Shown: piece after piece, positions 16,416 through 26,237 of the stretch
How positions within the stretch are numbered: position 1 is the stretch's first letter
How the letters are laid out: each line of letters begins with the position of its first letter
NCBI GenBank assembly: GCA_028290305.1
Contig: JAQGKC010000271.1
Span: forward strand, 1 to 63,388
Direction of reading: 5' to 3'
From: Bradyrhizobium sp.
Lineage (GTDB): Bacteria; Pseudomonadota; Alphaproteobacteria; Rhizobiales; Xanthobacteraceae
Length of the DNA: 63,388 bases
Notes under the pieces: model-generated
Told to the model about the DNA's origin: nothing
The model's input: the letters and a program-made list of their open reading frames with translations, nothing else
Databases searched by the model: none
Position numbers and translations under genes: made by a program

Positions 16416-17638
16416 CCGGTACCGGCATCATCGATCAGTTCCTCGAGACGTTTACCCGCTACATCGATAACGGCTTCGGGCTGTTGGGGGGCGACGTCGG
16501 CTATCTCGCAACCACTTTGGCCGCGATCGACATCACGCTTGCCGCTTTGTTTTGGAGTTGGGGGCCAGACGAGGACATCATCGCGCGCCTCGTCAAGAAG
16601 ACACTGTTCGTTGGCGTTTTTGCCTACCTCATCGGCAATTGGAACAGCCTCGCACGCATCGTTTTCGAAAGTTTTGCAGGTCTTGGGCTGAAGGCATCCG
16701 GCTCAAGCCTCTCCGCCGGAGATTTCTTGCGACCGGGAAAGATCGCTCAGGTCGGGCTCGACGCCGGGCGACCACTGCTCGACTCGATCTCGAACCTGAT
16801 GGGCTACATCAGCTTCTTCGAGAATTTCATCCAGATCGTCGTTCTCCTGTTCGCATGGGTCGTGGTCTTGCTCGCCTTTTTCATTCTGGCGATCCAGCTC
16901 TTCGTCACCCTGATTGAGTTCAAGCTGACGACGCTGGCCGGCTTCGTGCTCATTCCGTTTGGTCTGTTTGGCAAGACTGCATTCGCTGCCGAGCGGGTGC
17001 TGGGCAACGTCATATCCTCCGGCATCAAAGTCCTGGTCCTGGCCGTTATTGTCGGCATCGGCTCGACCCTGTTCTCGCAGTTCACCTCGGGCTTTGGCGG
17101 CGCACAGACGATTGAAGACGCGATGACCCTGGTACTCGCGGCGCTCTCATTGTTGGGCCTTGGCATCTTCGGTCCGGGAATCGCAAACGGGCTAGTGTCC
17201 GGCGGACCGCAACTCGGTGCCGGCGCTGCGATCGGAACCGGCCTTGCCGCTGGCGGCGTCGTTGTAGCGGGCGCGGGCCTTGCCGCCGGTGGTGCTGGCC
17301 TTGCCAGTGGAGCGCTCGCAGGTGCTGCGCGCGGCGGGGGGACCGTCTTGAGCGGTGCATCCGCAGCCTATCGAAGCGGCGGTCTTGCCGGCGTCGCTGA
17401 AGCCGGTAGCTCGGCTGCCATGAGTCCGTTACGTCGAGCTGCGACCGTGTTCACCAGCAACGGGCAAGCCAGTGAACCGACCGCGAGCGCTCCTGCGGAC
17501 GCGCAGCCTGATTGGGCGCGGCGCATGAAGCGTGCCCAGACCATTCAACATGGCGCGTCGACCGCCAGCCACGCGGTCCGCTCGGGCGATCATGGCGGCA
17601 GTGGCTCCTCCGTCGATCTCTCAGAAGGAGGTCGCTGA
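16412..17638 (+). CDS. trbL: Conjugal transfer membrane protein TrbL (VirB6 family)
   Basis: 408 residues with about six membrane helices in the first 260 residues (TLFVGVFAYLIGNW, VVLLFAWVVVLLAFFILAIQ, KVLVLAVIVGIGSTLF) and a Gly/Ala-rich then hydrophilic tail. This polytopic inner-membrane protein forms part of the channel base. A 105-bp gap with nothing notable follows before trbF, which may mark an internal promoter or only a spacer. Confidence 0.92.
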   Translation: MTGTGIIDQFLETFTRYIDNGFGLLGGDVGYLATTLAAIDITLAALFWSWGPDEDIIARLVKKTLFVGVFAYLIGNWNSLARIVFESFAGLGLKASGSSLSAGDFLRPGKIAQVGLDAGRPLLDSISNLMGYISFFENFIQIVVLLFAWVVVLLAFFILAIQLFVTLIEFKLTTLAGFVLIPFGLFGKTAFAAERVLGNVISSGIKVLVLAVIVGIGSTLFSQFTSGFGGAQTIEDAMTLVLAALSLLGLGIFGPGIANGLVSGGPQLGAGAAIGTGLAAGGVVVAGAGLAAGGAGLASGALAGAARGGGTVLSGASAAYRSGGLAGVAEAGSSAAMSPLRRAATVFTSNGQASEPTASAPADAQPDWARRMKRAQTIQHGASTASHAVRSGDHGGSGSSVDLSEGGR

Positions 17639-17743
17639 AATGCAGCCAATCGTCACCTTAGCCACCCGCTAAAGGCAGCGACGTCTCAAACCACGAAGCC
17701 GCACGACTTCACACCGATCACTCGATCCATTGGGGCAACATCG

Positions 17744-18427
17744 ATGTTCAAACGACCTTCCGTTCATTACGGGCGCATGCCCGAGCCGACTACGCCTTAC
17801 CAAAAGGCAGCGCAGGTTTGGGACGAGCGCATTGGATCCGCCCGTGTTCAGGCCAAAAACTGGCGCTTGATGGCGTTCGGCTGCCTAGTGCTGTCGGCCG
17901 GCTTCGCCGGTGGACTTGTCTGGCAATCGGCGCAGGGGTCGATCACGCCCTGGGTGGTCGAAGTTGATCGGCTCGGGCAGGCCCAGAGGGTTGCGCCAGC
18001 CAATTTCGACTATCAACCAACCGACGCGCAGATCGCCTACCATCTGGCGCGCTTTATCGAAGATGTCAGAGGGCTGCCGGCCGACGGCATCGTGCTGCGT
18101 CAGAATTGGCTTCGGGCCTATGACTTTGCGACCGATCGCGGCGCGGCTGCCCTCAACGACTTCGCACGGAACAACGATCCGTTTGCCAAGCTGGGTAAAG
18201 TGCAGATCTCGGTCGACGTCTCGAGCGTCATCCGCGCCTCACCAGACAGCTTTCGGGTCGCGTGGACCCAACGCATTTACGACAACGGTTCGTTGAGTTC
18301 GACCGAACGCTGGACCGCGATACTCACGGTCGTCATCGAGACGCCGCGCGATGCCGAACGTCTGCGCAAAAACCCTCTTGGCGTCTACGTCCGCGCCATC
18401 AACTGGTCGAAGGAGTTGGGTCAGTGA
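17744..18427 (+). CDS. trbF: Conjugal transfer protein TrbF (VirB8 family)
   Basis: 227 residues: cytoplasmic N-terminus (TPYQKAAQVWDERIGSARVQ), one membrane helix (about 43-63), and a periplasmic VirB8 domain (ITPWVVEVDRLGQAQ ... WTAILTVVIETPRDAERLRK NPLGVYVRAINWSKEL). It is an inner-membrane scaffold of the secretion system. It overlaps trbG (GTGA). Confidence 0.92.
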   Translation: MFKRPSVHYGRMPEPTTPYQKAAQVWDERIGSARVQAKNWRLMAFGCLVLSAGFAGGLVWQSAQGSITPWVVEVDRLGQAQRVAPANFDYQPTDAQIAYHLARFIEDVRGLPADGIVLRQNWLRAYDFATDRGAAALNDFARNNDPFAKLGKVQISVDVSSVIRASPDSFRVAWTQRIYDNGSLSSTERWTAILTVVIETPRDAERLRKNPLGVYVRAINWSKELGQ

Positions 18428-19449
18428 CCAAGACAATCTCAAGCGCTTATGCGAGGGCGCCCATCCTACACTGCAAGCACAACGCCGGATTCGTGGTCCC
18501 GAAGCGAGCGGTCTTGTTTGCCCTGCTACTCTGTACGTCGGCTCTCGGTGGGTGCGCGACCTATATTCCGCCGGCGATCAGCTATGACGCGGAAGTGCCA
18601 GCGTTGCCAGCGCCGCCAGTACCAGTCGACGACAAATCGCAGCCGCTTCACGTTCCTCCCCTTTGGAAACCTGTTCTGGGCGGCAAGCAGGGAGGGAAGG
18701 AAGACGCCGAACCTGTGAGCCGGGTCGAAACCGCAAACAGCGCGGCACGCGTCGAACCGCGCAAGCGGGGATATTTCAACGCAGCGCAAATCTACGCTTA
18801 CAGTCCCGGGGCGCTCTATCAGATTTACGCCGCACCGGGGCAGATCACGGATATCGCGCTAGAGGAGGGAGAGCAGTTGACGGGATCAGGGCCCATCGCG
18901 GCTGGAGATACCGTCCGCTGGGTCGTGGGTGATACCGAGAGCGGGAGTGGCGACATGCGCCGCGTCCATATCTTGGTCAAGCCGACCCGCGCATCGATCG
19001 AGACCAATCTTGTCGTCAATACCGACCGGCGCACCTACCTGATCGAGCTCCGGTCTCGCGAGCGGCCATACATGCCGTCTGTTGCTTGGTACTATCCTGA
19101 AACAGTGCGCGAACGATCCCGTTCGGTCGCTCTGAAACCAGTACTTCCGGATCCGGCGCGGCGCATCTCCCGTTATGCTATCGAAGGGGACAGTCCGCCC
19201 TGGCGGCCGCTCGTCGCATATGACGATGGCCGCAAGGTCTATATCGAATTTCCTCAAGGCATCGTGCAAGGCGAGATGCCACCGCTCTTTGTAATCGGCC
19301 CGGACGGCAAGACCGAGCTCGTCAATTACCGCGCCTACGGCAATGTGTTGATCGTCGATCGGCTGTTTGCAGCCGCGGAACTGCGGCTCGGCGGTGAGCA
19401 CCAGCAGAGGGTCAGGATTGTCAGGACCGACGGGAGGCCGTCGTCATGA
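18424..19449 (+). CDS. trbG: Conjugal transfer protein TrbG (VirB9 family)
   Basis: 341 residues from a GTG that overlaps the trbF stop. A lipoprotein-like signal (LCTSALGGC, Cys near residue 44) is followed by a VirB9/CagX domain (YAYSPGALYQIYAAPGQITD, RVHILVKPTRASIETNLVV, YLIELRSRERPYMPSVAWYY). It forms the outer-membrane core complex together with TrbI. The upstream open frame inside trbF is not family-like. Confidence 0.92.
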   Translation: MTKTISSAYARAPILHCKHNAGFVVPKRAVLFALLLCTSALGGCATYIPPAISYDAEVPALPAPPVPVDDKSQPLHVPPLWKPVLGGKQGGKEDAEPVSRVETANSAARVEPRKRGYFNAAQIYAYSPGALYQIYAAPGQITDIALEEGEQLTGSGPIAAGDTVRWVVGDTESGSGDMRRVHILVKPTRASIETNLVVNTDRRTYLIELRSRERPYMPSVAWYYPETVRERSRSVALKPVLPDPARRISRYAIEGDSPPWRPLVAYDDGRKVYIEFPQGIVQGEMPPLFVIGPDGKTELVNYRAYGNVLIVDRLFAAAELRLGGEHQQRVRIVRTDGRPSS

Positions 19450-20657
19450 ACACTCGGAATGAAAACGATCACGGGCAAGCAGTTCCGCCGGCGACACAAG
19501 GGGTGCAGTCCGAAAGCTTCCGCTTGAGAGCAGAGCATCCGCGCGTGACACGGTTGTCGCGGAAGGTCCTGGCCGGCGGGAGCGCGGTTGCCCTGCTTGT
19601 CATCGGCGGAGCGGTGCTGTGGTCGCTGCAGAACAGTCGCTCCCGTAATCAGGCGGCCGATGAGCTTTACAGTACCGACCATCACAATATTGCCGACGGT
19701 ATTAAGACGTTGCCGAAGGACTATGCTGACGTTCCGCGCCAACCAATCCCGCAGCTCGGTCCGCCGCTCCCCGGGGACCTCGGTCGACCGATCCTTGCTG
19801 CCCAAGGCCAGTCGCCAACGATCAGCGTTGATCCGGAACAGCAGCGCCGGGATCAAGAGACCGAGGCCGCACGCATCAGCCATTTGTTCGCTGGGACCAA
19901 TAGAGGAGAAGTGCGTCCGTCCGCTGCTGTGGCTCTTGGAGGCGACCGCATCGTGCCACCGAACGCAACGATCACTGGCGACGATGGATCTGCGCAAAAC
20001 GGTCAGGACCGCAAGCTTGCCTTCGTAAACGCTTCTGTGGACCGTCGCACGGTAAGCCCTGACCACGTCACCAAGCCCGCTTCACCCTACATCGTGCAGG
20101 CTGGAACGGTGATTCCGGGAGCGCTGATCACTGGGATCCGATTGGACCTGCCAGGCCAAATTACCGCGCAAGTGACCGAGAATGTTTTCGACACACCGAC
20201 CGGCCGCTTTCTGCTTGTGCCTCAGGGGGCGCGTCTGATCGGTATCTACGATAGCCAGGTCACTTTCGGCCAGTCCCGTGTCCTGCTCGTTTGGACCCGG
20301 CTGATCATGCCGAATGGACGTTCAATCGTTCTCGAGCGGCAGCCTGGCGCTGACACCGCAGGATATGCAGGCCTCGAAGACCAGGTCGACAATCACTGGG
20401 GCGAGCTCTTCAAGGCTGCGGCACTATCGACGTTTCTGGCGGTCGGGACTGAAGTCGGAGCTGGCTCGGACACGAACAGCAACGACAGCGCGATCATTCA
20501 GGCATTGCGACACGGCGCTTCCGACTCACTGAATCAAACCGGGCAGCAGGTCGTTCGGCGTAGCCTCAATGTACAGCCCACTCTGACCGTACGACCTGGT
20601 TTCCCGGTGCGCGTCATTGTCAATCGTGATCTCGTTCTTGAACCATACAGAGGGTGA
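19446..20657 (+). CDS. trbI: Conjugal transfer protein TrbI (VirB10 family)
   Basis: 403 residues: cytoplasmic N-terminus, membrane helix (about 43-61, GSAVALLVIGGAVLWSL), a proline-rich periplasmic spacer, and a C-terminal TrbI/VirB10 domain (YIVQAGTVIPGALITGIRLD, RFLLVPQGARLIGIYDSQV, PGFPVRVIVNRDLVLEPY). It spans the envelope and senses ATPase energy. Last structural gene of the trb operon; the DUF2274 gene follows after 4 bp. Confidence 0.93.
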   Translation: MNTRNENDHGQAVPPATQGVQSESFRLRAEHPRVTRLSRKVLAGGSAVALLVIGGAVLWSLQNSRSRNQAADELYSTDHHNIADGIKTLPKDYADVPRQPIPQLGPPLPGDLGRPILAAQGQSPTISVDPEQQRRDQETEAARISHLFAGTNRGEVRPSAAVALGGDRIVPPNATITGDDGSAQNGQDRKLAFVNASVDRRTVSPDHVTKPASPYIVQAGTVIPGALITGIRLDLPGQITAQVTENVFDTPTGRFLLVPQGARLIGIYDSQVTFGQSRVLLVWTRLIMPNGRSIVLERQPGADTAGYAGLEDQVDNHWGELFKAAALSTFLAVGTEVGAGSDTNSNDSAIIQALRHGASDSLNQTGQQVVRRSLNVQPTLTVRPGFPVRVIVNRDLVLEPYRG

Positions 20658-20661
20658 CAAC

Positions 20662-20907
20662 GTGGCAAAACTCAAAATAGGACCACTGCCCGACGATAAG
20701 CCGGTCAAGGTCACCACGGAGCTTCCAGCTGCAGTGCATCGGGATCTCGTCGCCTATGCAGAGGCCTTGGCACGCGAAAATGGGCAGCGCACCGATCCGG
20801 CAAAGCTGATTGCGCCCATGCTGGCGCGCTTTATGGCCACGGACCGCGGTTTTGCAAAGGCGAGACGGGCCGGTCACACCCCGAAAGCCGGCGGAGGTGA
20901 GGGATAG
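20662..20907 (+). CDS. DUF2274 protein at the end of the trb operon
   Basis: 81 residues from GTG 20662. DUF2274 proteins (KLKIGPLPDDKPVKVTTELP, VHRDLVAYAEALARENGQ) almost always follow trbI in IncP-like ICEs. A ribbon-helix-helix fold and a regulatory role are plausible; the function is not known. Its 3' end overlaps the converging LysR gene by 34 bp. Confidence 0.85.
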   Translation: MAKLKIGPLPDDKPVKVTTELPAAVHRDLVAYAEALARENGQRTDPAKLIAPMLARFMATDRGFAKARRAGHTPKAGGGEG

Positions 20908-21839
20908 CGTTCTCCCAACAGATTGAGGAAACGCTTCAGAGCCGGATTCTCATTGTCGTCGCGCCAATGCGCATAGAAGTCCACCCGGCTTGGTCCCGTT
21001 CCGTCCTGCAACTCCCGGTACACAAGGCCAGCGAAACTTGCACCAATATCCGATTCCATCACCAGACTGAGCCCCATGCCCATACTCGTCAGACTCTTAA
21101 TGATGCCACGGCTTACGTCATGACGCTCTACCTTGGGGCGATCGTCTGTTAGCACGAGCTTCGAAATCAAGAGATCCTCAAGCTCGCGTCCAGGATCATA
21201 CTCACTTAGAAGGATCTTTTCGTTACGCAAATCGGTCCAGTAGACGATCTCGCGTGCCGCCAAGCAGTGATCCTGAGGCAGCGAGATCAGGATGCGTTCG
21301 CTCCAGAGCCGTAGTGATCTGGTGTCGTTGGAAGGCAGACGTCCAGGGCTAACGATAACGTCGACGGTTCCGTTGCGGAGGGCAGTCATCAGACGGAAGC
21401 GAGAGCGTTCCATAGTTGCCAATTCGAGTTGTGGTAGCAGCTTCTTGAGTTCACCTATCGTCGCTCGCAAGTTCCCGGTGGACATGGATGTGAAGAAGCC
21501 GATGACAAGATGGCCAGTATCGCCGCGACCACCGGACCTTCCTGTGTCAACGAGCATGTCGACTTGTTCCAGGATCAACCGCGCAATTCGCAGAACCGCT
21601 CGGCCAGCCAAAGTGGGCTTTACTCCCCCGCTTGAGCGCTCAAACAGTGAAGTTCCCACCAGGTACTCGAGCTGGCCAATAGCGCGGCTGAAGGCGGTGT
21701 GCTTGATCGAAAGCGCTTCCGCGGCTCGTCGAAAGCTTCCGTGGTCACAAGCGGCAACCGCAAGTCGAAGCTGTTGCAGGTCAACAGCTCTCGCTGCGTT
21801 TCGCTGATCGTTCCTGTTGTCAATTTCGGTCATGTTCAC
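20874..21839 (-). CDS. LysR-family regulator converging on the trb operon
   Basis: 321 residues: N-terminal LysR helix-turn-helix (about 20-78: LQQLRLAVAACDHGSFRRAA, LSIKHTAFSRAIGQLEYLVG, LFERSSGGVKPT) and a substrate-binding domain (LVIGFFTSMSTGNLR ... GMGLSLVMESDIG). LysR genes recur at this place in related ICEs; the ligand and targets are not known. Start at 21839 or 21833. The first 50 codons and the upstream region occur again, diverged, at 51880-52140, where the gene is broken. Confidence 0.88.
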   Translation of the reverse strand: MNMTEIDNRNDQRNAARAVDLQQLRLAVAACDHGSFRRAAEALSIKHTAFSRAIGQLEYLVGTSLFERSSGGVKPTLAGRAVLRIARLILEQVDMLVDTGRSGGRGDTGHLVIGFFTSMSTGNLRATIGELKKLLPQLELATMERSRFRLMTALRNGTVDVIVSPGRLPSNDTRSLRLWSERILISLPQDHCLAAREIVYWTDLRNEKILLSEYDPGRELEDLLISKLVLTDDRPKVERHDVSRGIIKSLTSMGMGLSLVMESDIGASFAGLVYRELQDGTGPSRVDFYAHWRDDNENPALKRFLNLLGERYPSPPPAFGV

Positions 21840-22212
21840 AGCTCAGTAGAAGCCGGCAAGACGCGACGTCCCCGCTCTGTGCGAGGACGTATGTCTCGTT
21901 TGTCGACGTGGATGGTTCTAGGCAGCCGCGGAGACTACTCGCGACTCAACCCAGGACTGTGACGGTGAACGGCAGATCCTATCTGTTCTCGGTCTTCTTC
22001 TCGTTCTGACGCCTAACTACAACGCTTAGTCTAAAGATTGGCAGCCGACGAGCGCATCTGACCATTTTACTCCAAGCACCGGGAGCAGAAGACAATCTCC
22101 TTCGAAACGACCCGAAGGTTAACCGCTGTAGAGGTCTAAGTAGAGGCGACGCGGTCTAGCTACTCATGTTGCCTCTACGCTAAGTGTTTGAGTTGATCTG
22201 TCGGGACCCGCT
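21840..22212. other. Gene-free region upstream of the LysR gene
   Basis: The first about 120 bp (to about 21960) resemble the sequence upstream of the broken LysR copy near 52030-52140, so they probably contain the LysR promoter. The rest holds only the inverted repeat at 22140-22178. No coding frame looks real here. Confidence 0.5.
22140..22178. repeat. Inverted repeat downstream of the porin-like gene
   Basis: GTAGAGGCGAC (22140-22150) and GTTGCCTCTAC (22168-22178) pair with one mismatch around a 17-nt loop. A further GTAGAGG lies 12 bp to the left. It sits 35-70 bp past the stop of the minus-strand gene ending at 22213, so it could end that transcript, although no T-tract is present. Confidence 0.35.
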
Positions 22213-23190
22213 CTATTTGTGAATGAGCGGGATTTTGGAAGTCTCAGGCTTATCGAACGACCACAAGCGATAGCTGAGCGAAGCGAAGACTGTAGTGCCA
22301 TTTGGCGCTGAACCAAGAGACGGAGTGGCCCCGACTACGTGAGTAGAAACCTCTTTCAGACACCACACATTTAGGGCGACCGGCCCGAAGTCATAGCCCA
22401 CGCGCGCTCCGACCCCCCAAATGTCGTAAGATCGCGTATTGATGACGTTATTGTAGAACGCACTCGATCGATCGCTTGTTACTTGGCCAGCGTAGTAGCC
22501 GACTCCACCAATGGTCCATTTGTCGATGGTTTTAGCCACCGTAAATTCAGCATGTAGGACATCGCCGCTTTGATACTGAGTGATGGTATTCCGTGTGTGA
22601 AGTTCATCGAAGATATTTGCCGTTAGATTCCATCCGTTCTTCAGATAAGAAACGACGAACTCGGGCTGAAACGTCCACCAAGGATAAGCGGCACCGGACA
22701 ATCCTGCGGGGCCGAACGAGTCTCCGTCGGGGAAATAGATTCCCAACCCCGTCTTAACTCTGAATCCGCTGTCACCCAGGGCACGGCTGAGTTCGATCGG
22801 AACGACATATGAGTTGAACACGCCCACGGATTGAGAGTTCGCCGGAGGGCCCACAGACGTGGAGACAAACGGCTGCACGAAGACCGCGTCGTAGGTAAAT
22901 CCAAACAGCTCCCAACCCGGCACAAACAGCAGTCCGACGCCTGCATTTGTCGAGCGTATCTGAAGGGGTGTTCCTCCCACCATAGGAGCCGACGGTCCCA
23001 CGCGGTGGGCTGAATAAGTTAACACCTGATCGAACTGGTAGATACCCGGATCTGGAACGCCTGCAGAGCCACCGCCGAGAGTGATTCCTGGTTTCTGAGT
23101 CCATCCGGAAGAGCCGACTTCAAACGCATGAGCGGCCGCAGTTGAAAGAATCAAAATCGAAGCCACAGTGATGAACTTTGCAGAAGCCAC
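22213..23190 (-). CDS. Outer-membrane transporter-like protein (phenol-degradation MetA family)
   Basis: 325 residues from GTG 23190, which lies behind a strong AGGGAGG site. Signal peptide 1-22 (STAAAHA). The mature part alternates hydrophobic and polar residues like a beta barrel (YDAVFVQPFVSTSVG, NSYVVPIELSRALGDSGFRV, YYAGQVTSDRS, VGARVGYDFGPVALNVW) and ends in an aromatic-rich strand. It resembles the SphA/MetA-type transporter family that accompanies aromatic catabolic clusters. Uptake of an aromatic compound across the outer membrane is inferred. Confidence 0.75.
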   Translation of the reverse strand: MASAKFITVASILILSTAAAHAFEVGSSGWTQKPGITLGGGSAGVPDPGIYQFDQVLTYSAHRVGPSAPMVGGTPLQIRSTNAGVGLLFVPGWELFGFTYDAVFVQPFVSTSVGPPANSQSVGVFNSYVVPIELSRALGDSGFRVKTGLGIYFPDGDSFGPAGLSGAAYPWWTFQPEFVVSYLKNGWNLTANIFDELHTRNTITQYQSGDVLHAEFTVAKTIDKWTIGGVGYYAGQVTSDRSSAFYNNVINTRSYDIWGVGARVGYDFGPVALNVWCLKEVSTHVVGATPSLGSAPNGTTVFASLSYRLWSFDKPETSKIPLIHK

Positions 23191-23329
23191 GTATCCCTCC
23201 CTTATACAAGTGTCGTTTTCATTCCCTTGATCCCTTCGCTTGCGTTGTGCGTTTTCAGGATCTGTCTGCACTTGAGGGTGGATCGTTTCGAACATCAACT
23301 ATAAATGTATTCTTCAGCGAATAATCTCG

Positions 23330-24216
23330 AGCGCACGTAGCGAGACGATCGCATGTTGTATCTCAAATACAATTTGAATCGATGCGTGGCGCGCTGATGC
23401 GGTGGCGACTGCGTGACGCAGAGTCTTCCCGCCGAAAGGGGGATGGAGATGACACGCGTCCCCGGCCAAGAAAAAGCGTCGGTCATGGTAGCGATCAGCC
23501 ACAAGGCGATGGGCAGCCCAAATGTCTCGCTCCAGAAATTCGATCCGCATCGGGCGACCGATAGCCGCGTGCACGATCTGAACGACTTCATCATCCCCGA
23601 TGCGGTCGACGCCGGGTGGTATGTTCACTCCGAATGACCAGATGTCCTTCTCGAACGGGCTCATTACCGAAGGAGCCGCCGAGTTAATCAGCCAGTACAT
23701 GATGGCGCGTCGATCCGGTCGTTGGGTTTCGAGCTCGGGAATGCGCAGGATAAGGTTGTAGTGACGCGTCATTGCATGCTCGCCATGCATGCGAGCGCCC
23801 ATAATCGCGCGGACGCGGCTGCGAGCGCCGTCAGCGCCAATAAGGTACTGGGCCTTGATCTCGCGACGGACGCCCCCGGCTACGTCTGACGTGATAGCCG
23901 TAACGTCGCGTTCGGTTTGGGTGGCGTCGTCGAGCATGACGCCATTTGAAAGCGTTACCGATGGCAACTCGGCCAGACGCCTTCTCATGACTTTCTCTAC
24001 GGTATACTGAGGTACCCATTGCGCAGCCTCCGGAAACCGCGGGTCCCGCCGCTTGGCGCCTTCGAATGCGTTTTCGATGACCGCGAGTGTTCGGCCGAGA
24101 AGCGTCGTCGCGAAGACGACATCTGTCGGATAGTCGAAGGGAAGCGGAGATGCCTTGCGGAGCGCGTCCGCTATTCCCCATCGTCGCAAATGCTGCATAG
24201 TACGGACGTTGGTGGT
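23330..24216 (-). pseudogene. Remnant of a FAD-dependent aromatic hydroxylase
   Basis: The frame contains the middle of a PheA/TfdB-type flavin monooxygenase: TTNVRTMQHLRRWGIADALR, YLIGADGARSRVR (NADPH/FAD DG motif), and RRFFLAGDACHLHPPFGG (FAD ribityl GD motif). The N-terminal GxGxxG dinucleotide fold is missing, because a stop lies just upstream of TTNVRTM and the sequence then changes. After HPPFGG the expected GMN-type continuation is replaced by unrelated residues. It is therefore truncated at both ends and inactive. Confidence 0.75.
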
Positions 24217-24278
24217 TTCACGTCACCTTCGCCCGATTGGATGCGCTGATGTGACACTCACGCCTATAGAGAGGACGG

Positions 24279-24726
24279 ATGATCGAACCGCTTAACAGAC
24301 GTTCCGTGATGACGCTCACCGGTGCTGCCGCCGGCATCGTAGCAATCGCGCCGCCACGCGCTCAGGCGCAGGATACCAAGAGGATTGCCGCGATGAGAAA
24401 AACAGCTCTTGAGATTCCAGCAGACAACCCGACCTTCGCAGCCAGTATCGGATCATACGAGAAATTTGGCTACTCGCCCGCCGTTCGGGCCGGCGGGCTG
24501 CTCTTTATCGCGGGCCAAGTCGGGCGCAGGCCCGATGGAAAGATCGGCGACACCGTCACGGAGCAAATCGAACTGGCGCCTTGAGGGTCTGGATATGACC
24601 GACTTAGTCGAAGTCGTTAGCTATCATGTCGATATCCAGCACAATCTCGAAGCCTTCATGGCGGTGAAAGAACGCTATGCCGTAAAGCCGTACCCGCGTG
24701 TTCAATCATTGGCGTTGATGCGCTAA
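24279..24726 (+). pseudogene. Broken RidA-family gene with Tat-type leader
   Basis: The first frame encodes a twin-arginine-like leader (NRRSVMTLTGAAAGIVAIAP) and the start of a RidA/YjgF fold (FGYSPAVRAGGLLFIAGQVG), ending at 24584. The second half (LDMTDLVEVVSYHVDIQHNL) continues in another frame to 24726. The junction lacks several expected residues, so a small deletion shifted the frame. The C-terminal barrel residues are missing too. Confidence 0.7.
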
Positions 24727-24984
24727 CCTCGCCCGATTTTAAGATAGAGATCCGGAGCATCGCCGCTTTGCGAAGTTAAAAGTCGGTAAGGGCTATCAAA
24801 GGACATCCCAGTGTGTATCGGCTCCGTACTTTGACCACTATCGGCGCCCAACGGTGATCCCAGCTCACGACCGATTTCCTTCGCAGCGGCAATAACTTCA
24901 ATTGCCACCGACGGGGTCAACGTTGGAAGCCGACAAGGGTCAAACGGTTCGCCGATTTACATGCTGACATGGTCGATCGATCGC

Positions 24985-25095
24985 CACGCCGTTTTCGAGG
25001 TCCTTCCTGTTCGGCTCGAGCATCGTCAGATAGCCGATCCGGCGGCGGTCGAACTCCCGCACGAGATGGCCGAAGGTCGCGGGGCGGGCTTAAGA
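24985..25095 (-). pseudogene. Possible remnant of an Old Yellow Enzyme-type oxidoreductase
   Basis: The minus strand reads LVREFDRRRIGYLTMLEPN, similar to the VRELxRRGxxYLxxxEP stretch of NADH:flavin oxidoreductases. It is the only recognisable piece in the 24727-25180 gap, which otherwise shows no gene. Confidence 0.35.
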
Positions 25096-25180
25096 CGCAA
25101 GAGCTTTCTCCCGGTGCCTTGGAACCGGATTAGAGAGAGATAAGAGAGAGGTGCGCACAGGTTTTGCCGCGGTTCGTTCC

Positions 25181-26224
25181 TCAACAGCAGTCCGACCCGG
25201 CCACATGGGCATGTCCGAGAACTTTCGCATCGGCACCCAAGTAGTTTAGTCCGAACAACTCAATGGCGTTGCGGGAGAAGATTTGTGCCTTTTCTGTTTC
25301 AGACAAACTCGTCTGGCGGACATGATCTACTGACTGGATCATCACACTTTCAGGATTTCCGAGGGGATAGTCAGATCCAAATAGCGTTTGCCTTGCGCCG
25401 ATGATCCGCGCAGCAGCCTCAACCTCCAGGTGAGATTGCCACATGCCGGGAGCGGTATCCACGAAGAGCCTCTTCAGGAGAGCGGGATAATCGTAATGGG
25501 GCGCACTCAGATATCCTGGCTCACCTAGGAACATACGGCGCAGAACGATCGGCAGCGATCCACCTAGGTGGCCAAAGCACATGCGCAGGTGGGGCAACTC
25601 TGCGAACGCTCCTCCATACATGAGGTTCGCGATGCTCAGCGCCATGTCCGTCGGTTTTCCGAGCGACCGCTCGAGACTCCACCGGTCCATACCTGGCAGA
25701 GGGCCGCACCAACTAGGATGGACAAAAACCGGTATTTTCAAATCGGCGGCGGTTTTTAGAAAAAGCCTGAACTGTTCGCTGTCAGGATAACGTCCGCCCC
25801 GCGTAGTCGTCATGTTGAGGGCGCAGAGCCCAAGATTTTTGGCGCGCTTTATCTCAGAGATCATTTCCTCGCCGCCATCGGGAGGCACGGAAATCATACC
25901 AGAAAATCGGTCTGGATGGCACTTGATTAGCTCGGCGGTTCCATCGTTGATGACCCGCGCCGCCGCCGTTGTCATCCAGTCCTGGTAAGTGGCCGTCGAT
26001 ACAACAGCGTGGTCGATGCCGGCTGCATCCATGCAGCGCAACTGTGTGTCTACGTCATGCCAGTACTTAGGATCGACTGATGGTGTGTATGTATGGCCGG
26101 TGGAGCGATTTCGCGCGGACAAGCGCCCATTCTTCCATACCGGCTCGATCTCAGCCGGCAGAAGTGTCGCGATCTCATCGAAATAGCGCTTCGGCACGTA
26201 ATGATGATGGATGTCAATGATCAT
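25181..26224 (-). CDS. Amidohydrolase family 2 protein (ACMSD-like decarboxylase/hydrolase)
   Basis: 347 residues. Metal-binding HxH at the N-terminus (IIDIHHHYVPKRYF), His in VFVHPSW, His in MCFGHLGGSLP, and Asp in LFGSDYPLGNPESVM give the full zinc-site set of the ACMSD superfamily, whose members decarboxylate or hydrolyse aromatic and related acids. Start at 26224 is preferred (family start, purine-rich leader). It is followed upstream by TctB, MFS, a second amidohydrolase and ALDH remnants on the same strand, suggesting one former catabolic operon. The substrate is unknown. Confidence 0.82.
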   Translation of the reverse strand: MIIDIHHHYVPKRYFDEIATLLPAEIEPVWKNGRLSARNRSTGHTYTPSVDPKYWHDVDTQLRCMDAAGIDHAVVSTATYQDWMTTAAARVINDGTAELIKCHPDRFSGMISVPPDGGEEMISEIKRAKNLGLCALNMTTTRGGRYPDSEQFRLFLKTAADLKIPVFVHPSWCGPLPGMDRWSLERSLGKPTDMALSIANLMYGGAFAELPHLRMCFGHLGGSLPIVLRRMFLGEPGYLSAPHYDYPALLKRLFVDTAPGMWQSHLEVEAAARIIGARQTLFGSDYPLGNPESVMIQSVDHVRQTSLSETEKAQIFSRNAIELFGLNYLGADAKVLGHAHVAGSDCC

Positions 26225-26237
26225 TCGCCCGCCGCCT

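Noticed and set aside
24961..25143. 60-residue plus-strand ORF
   Set aside because: The opposite strand reads an Old Yellow Enzyme-like segment, so this frame is a shadow.
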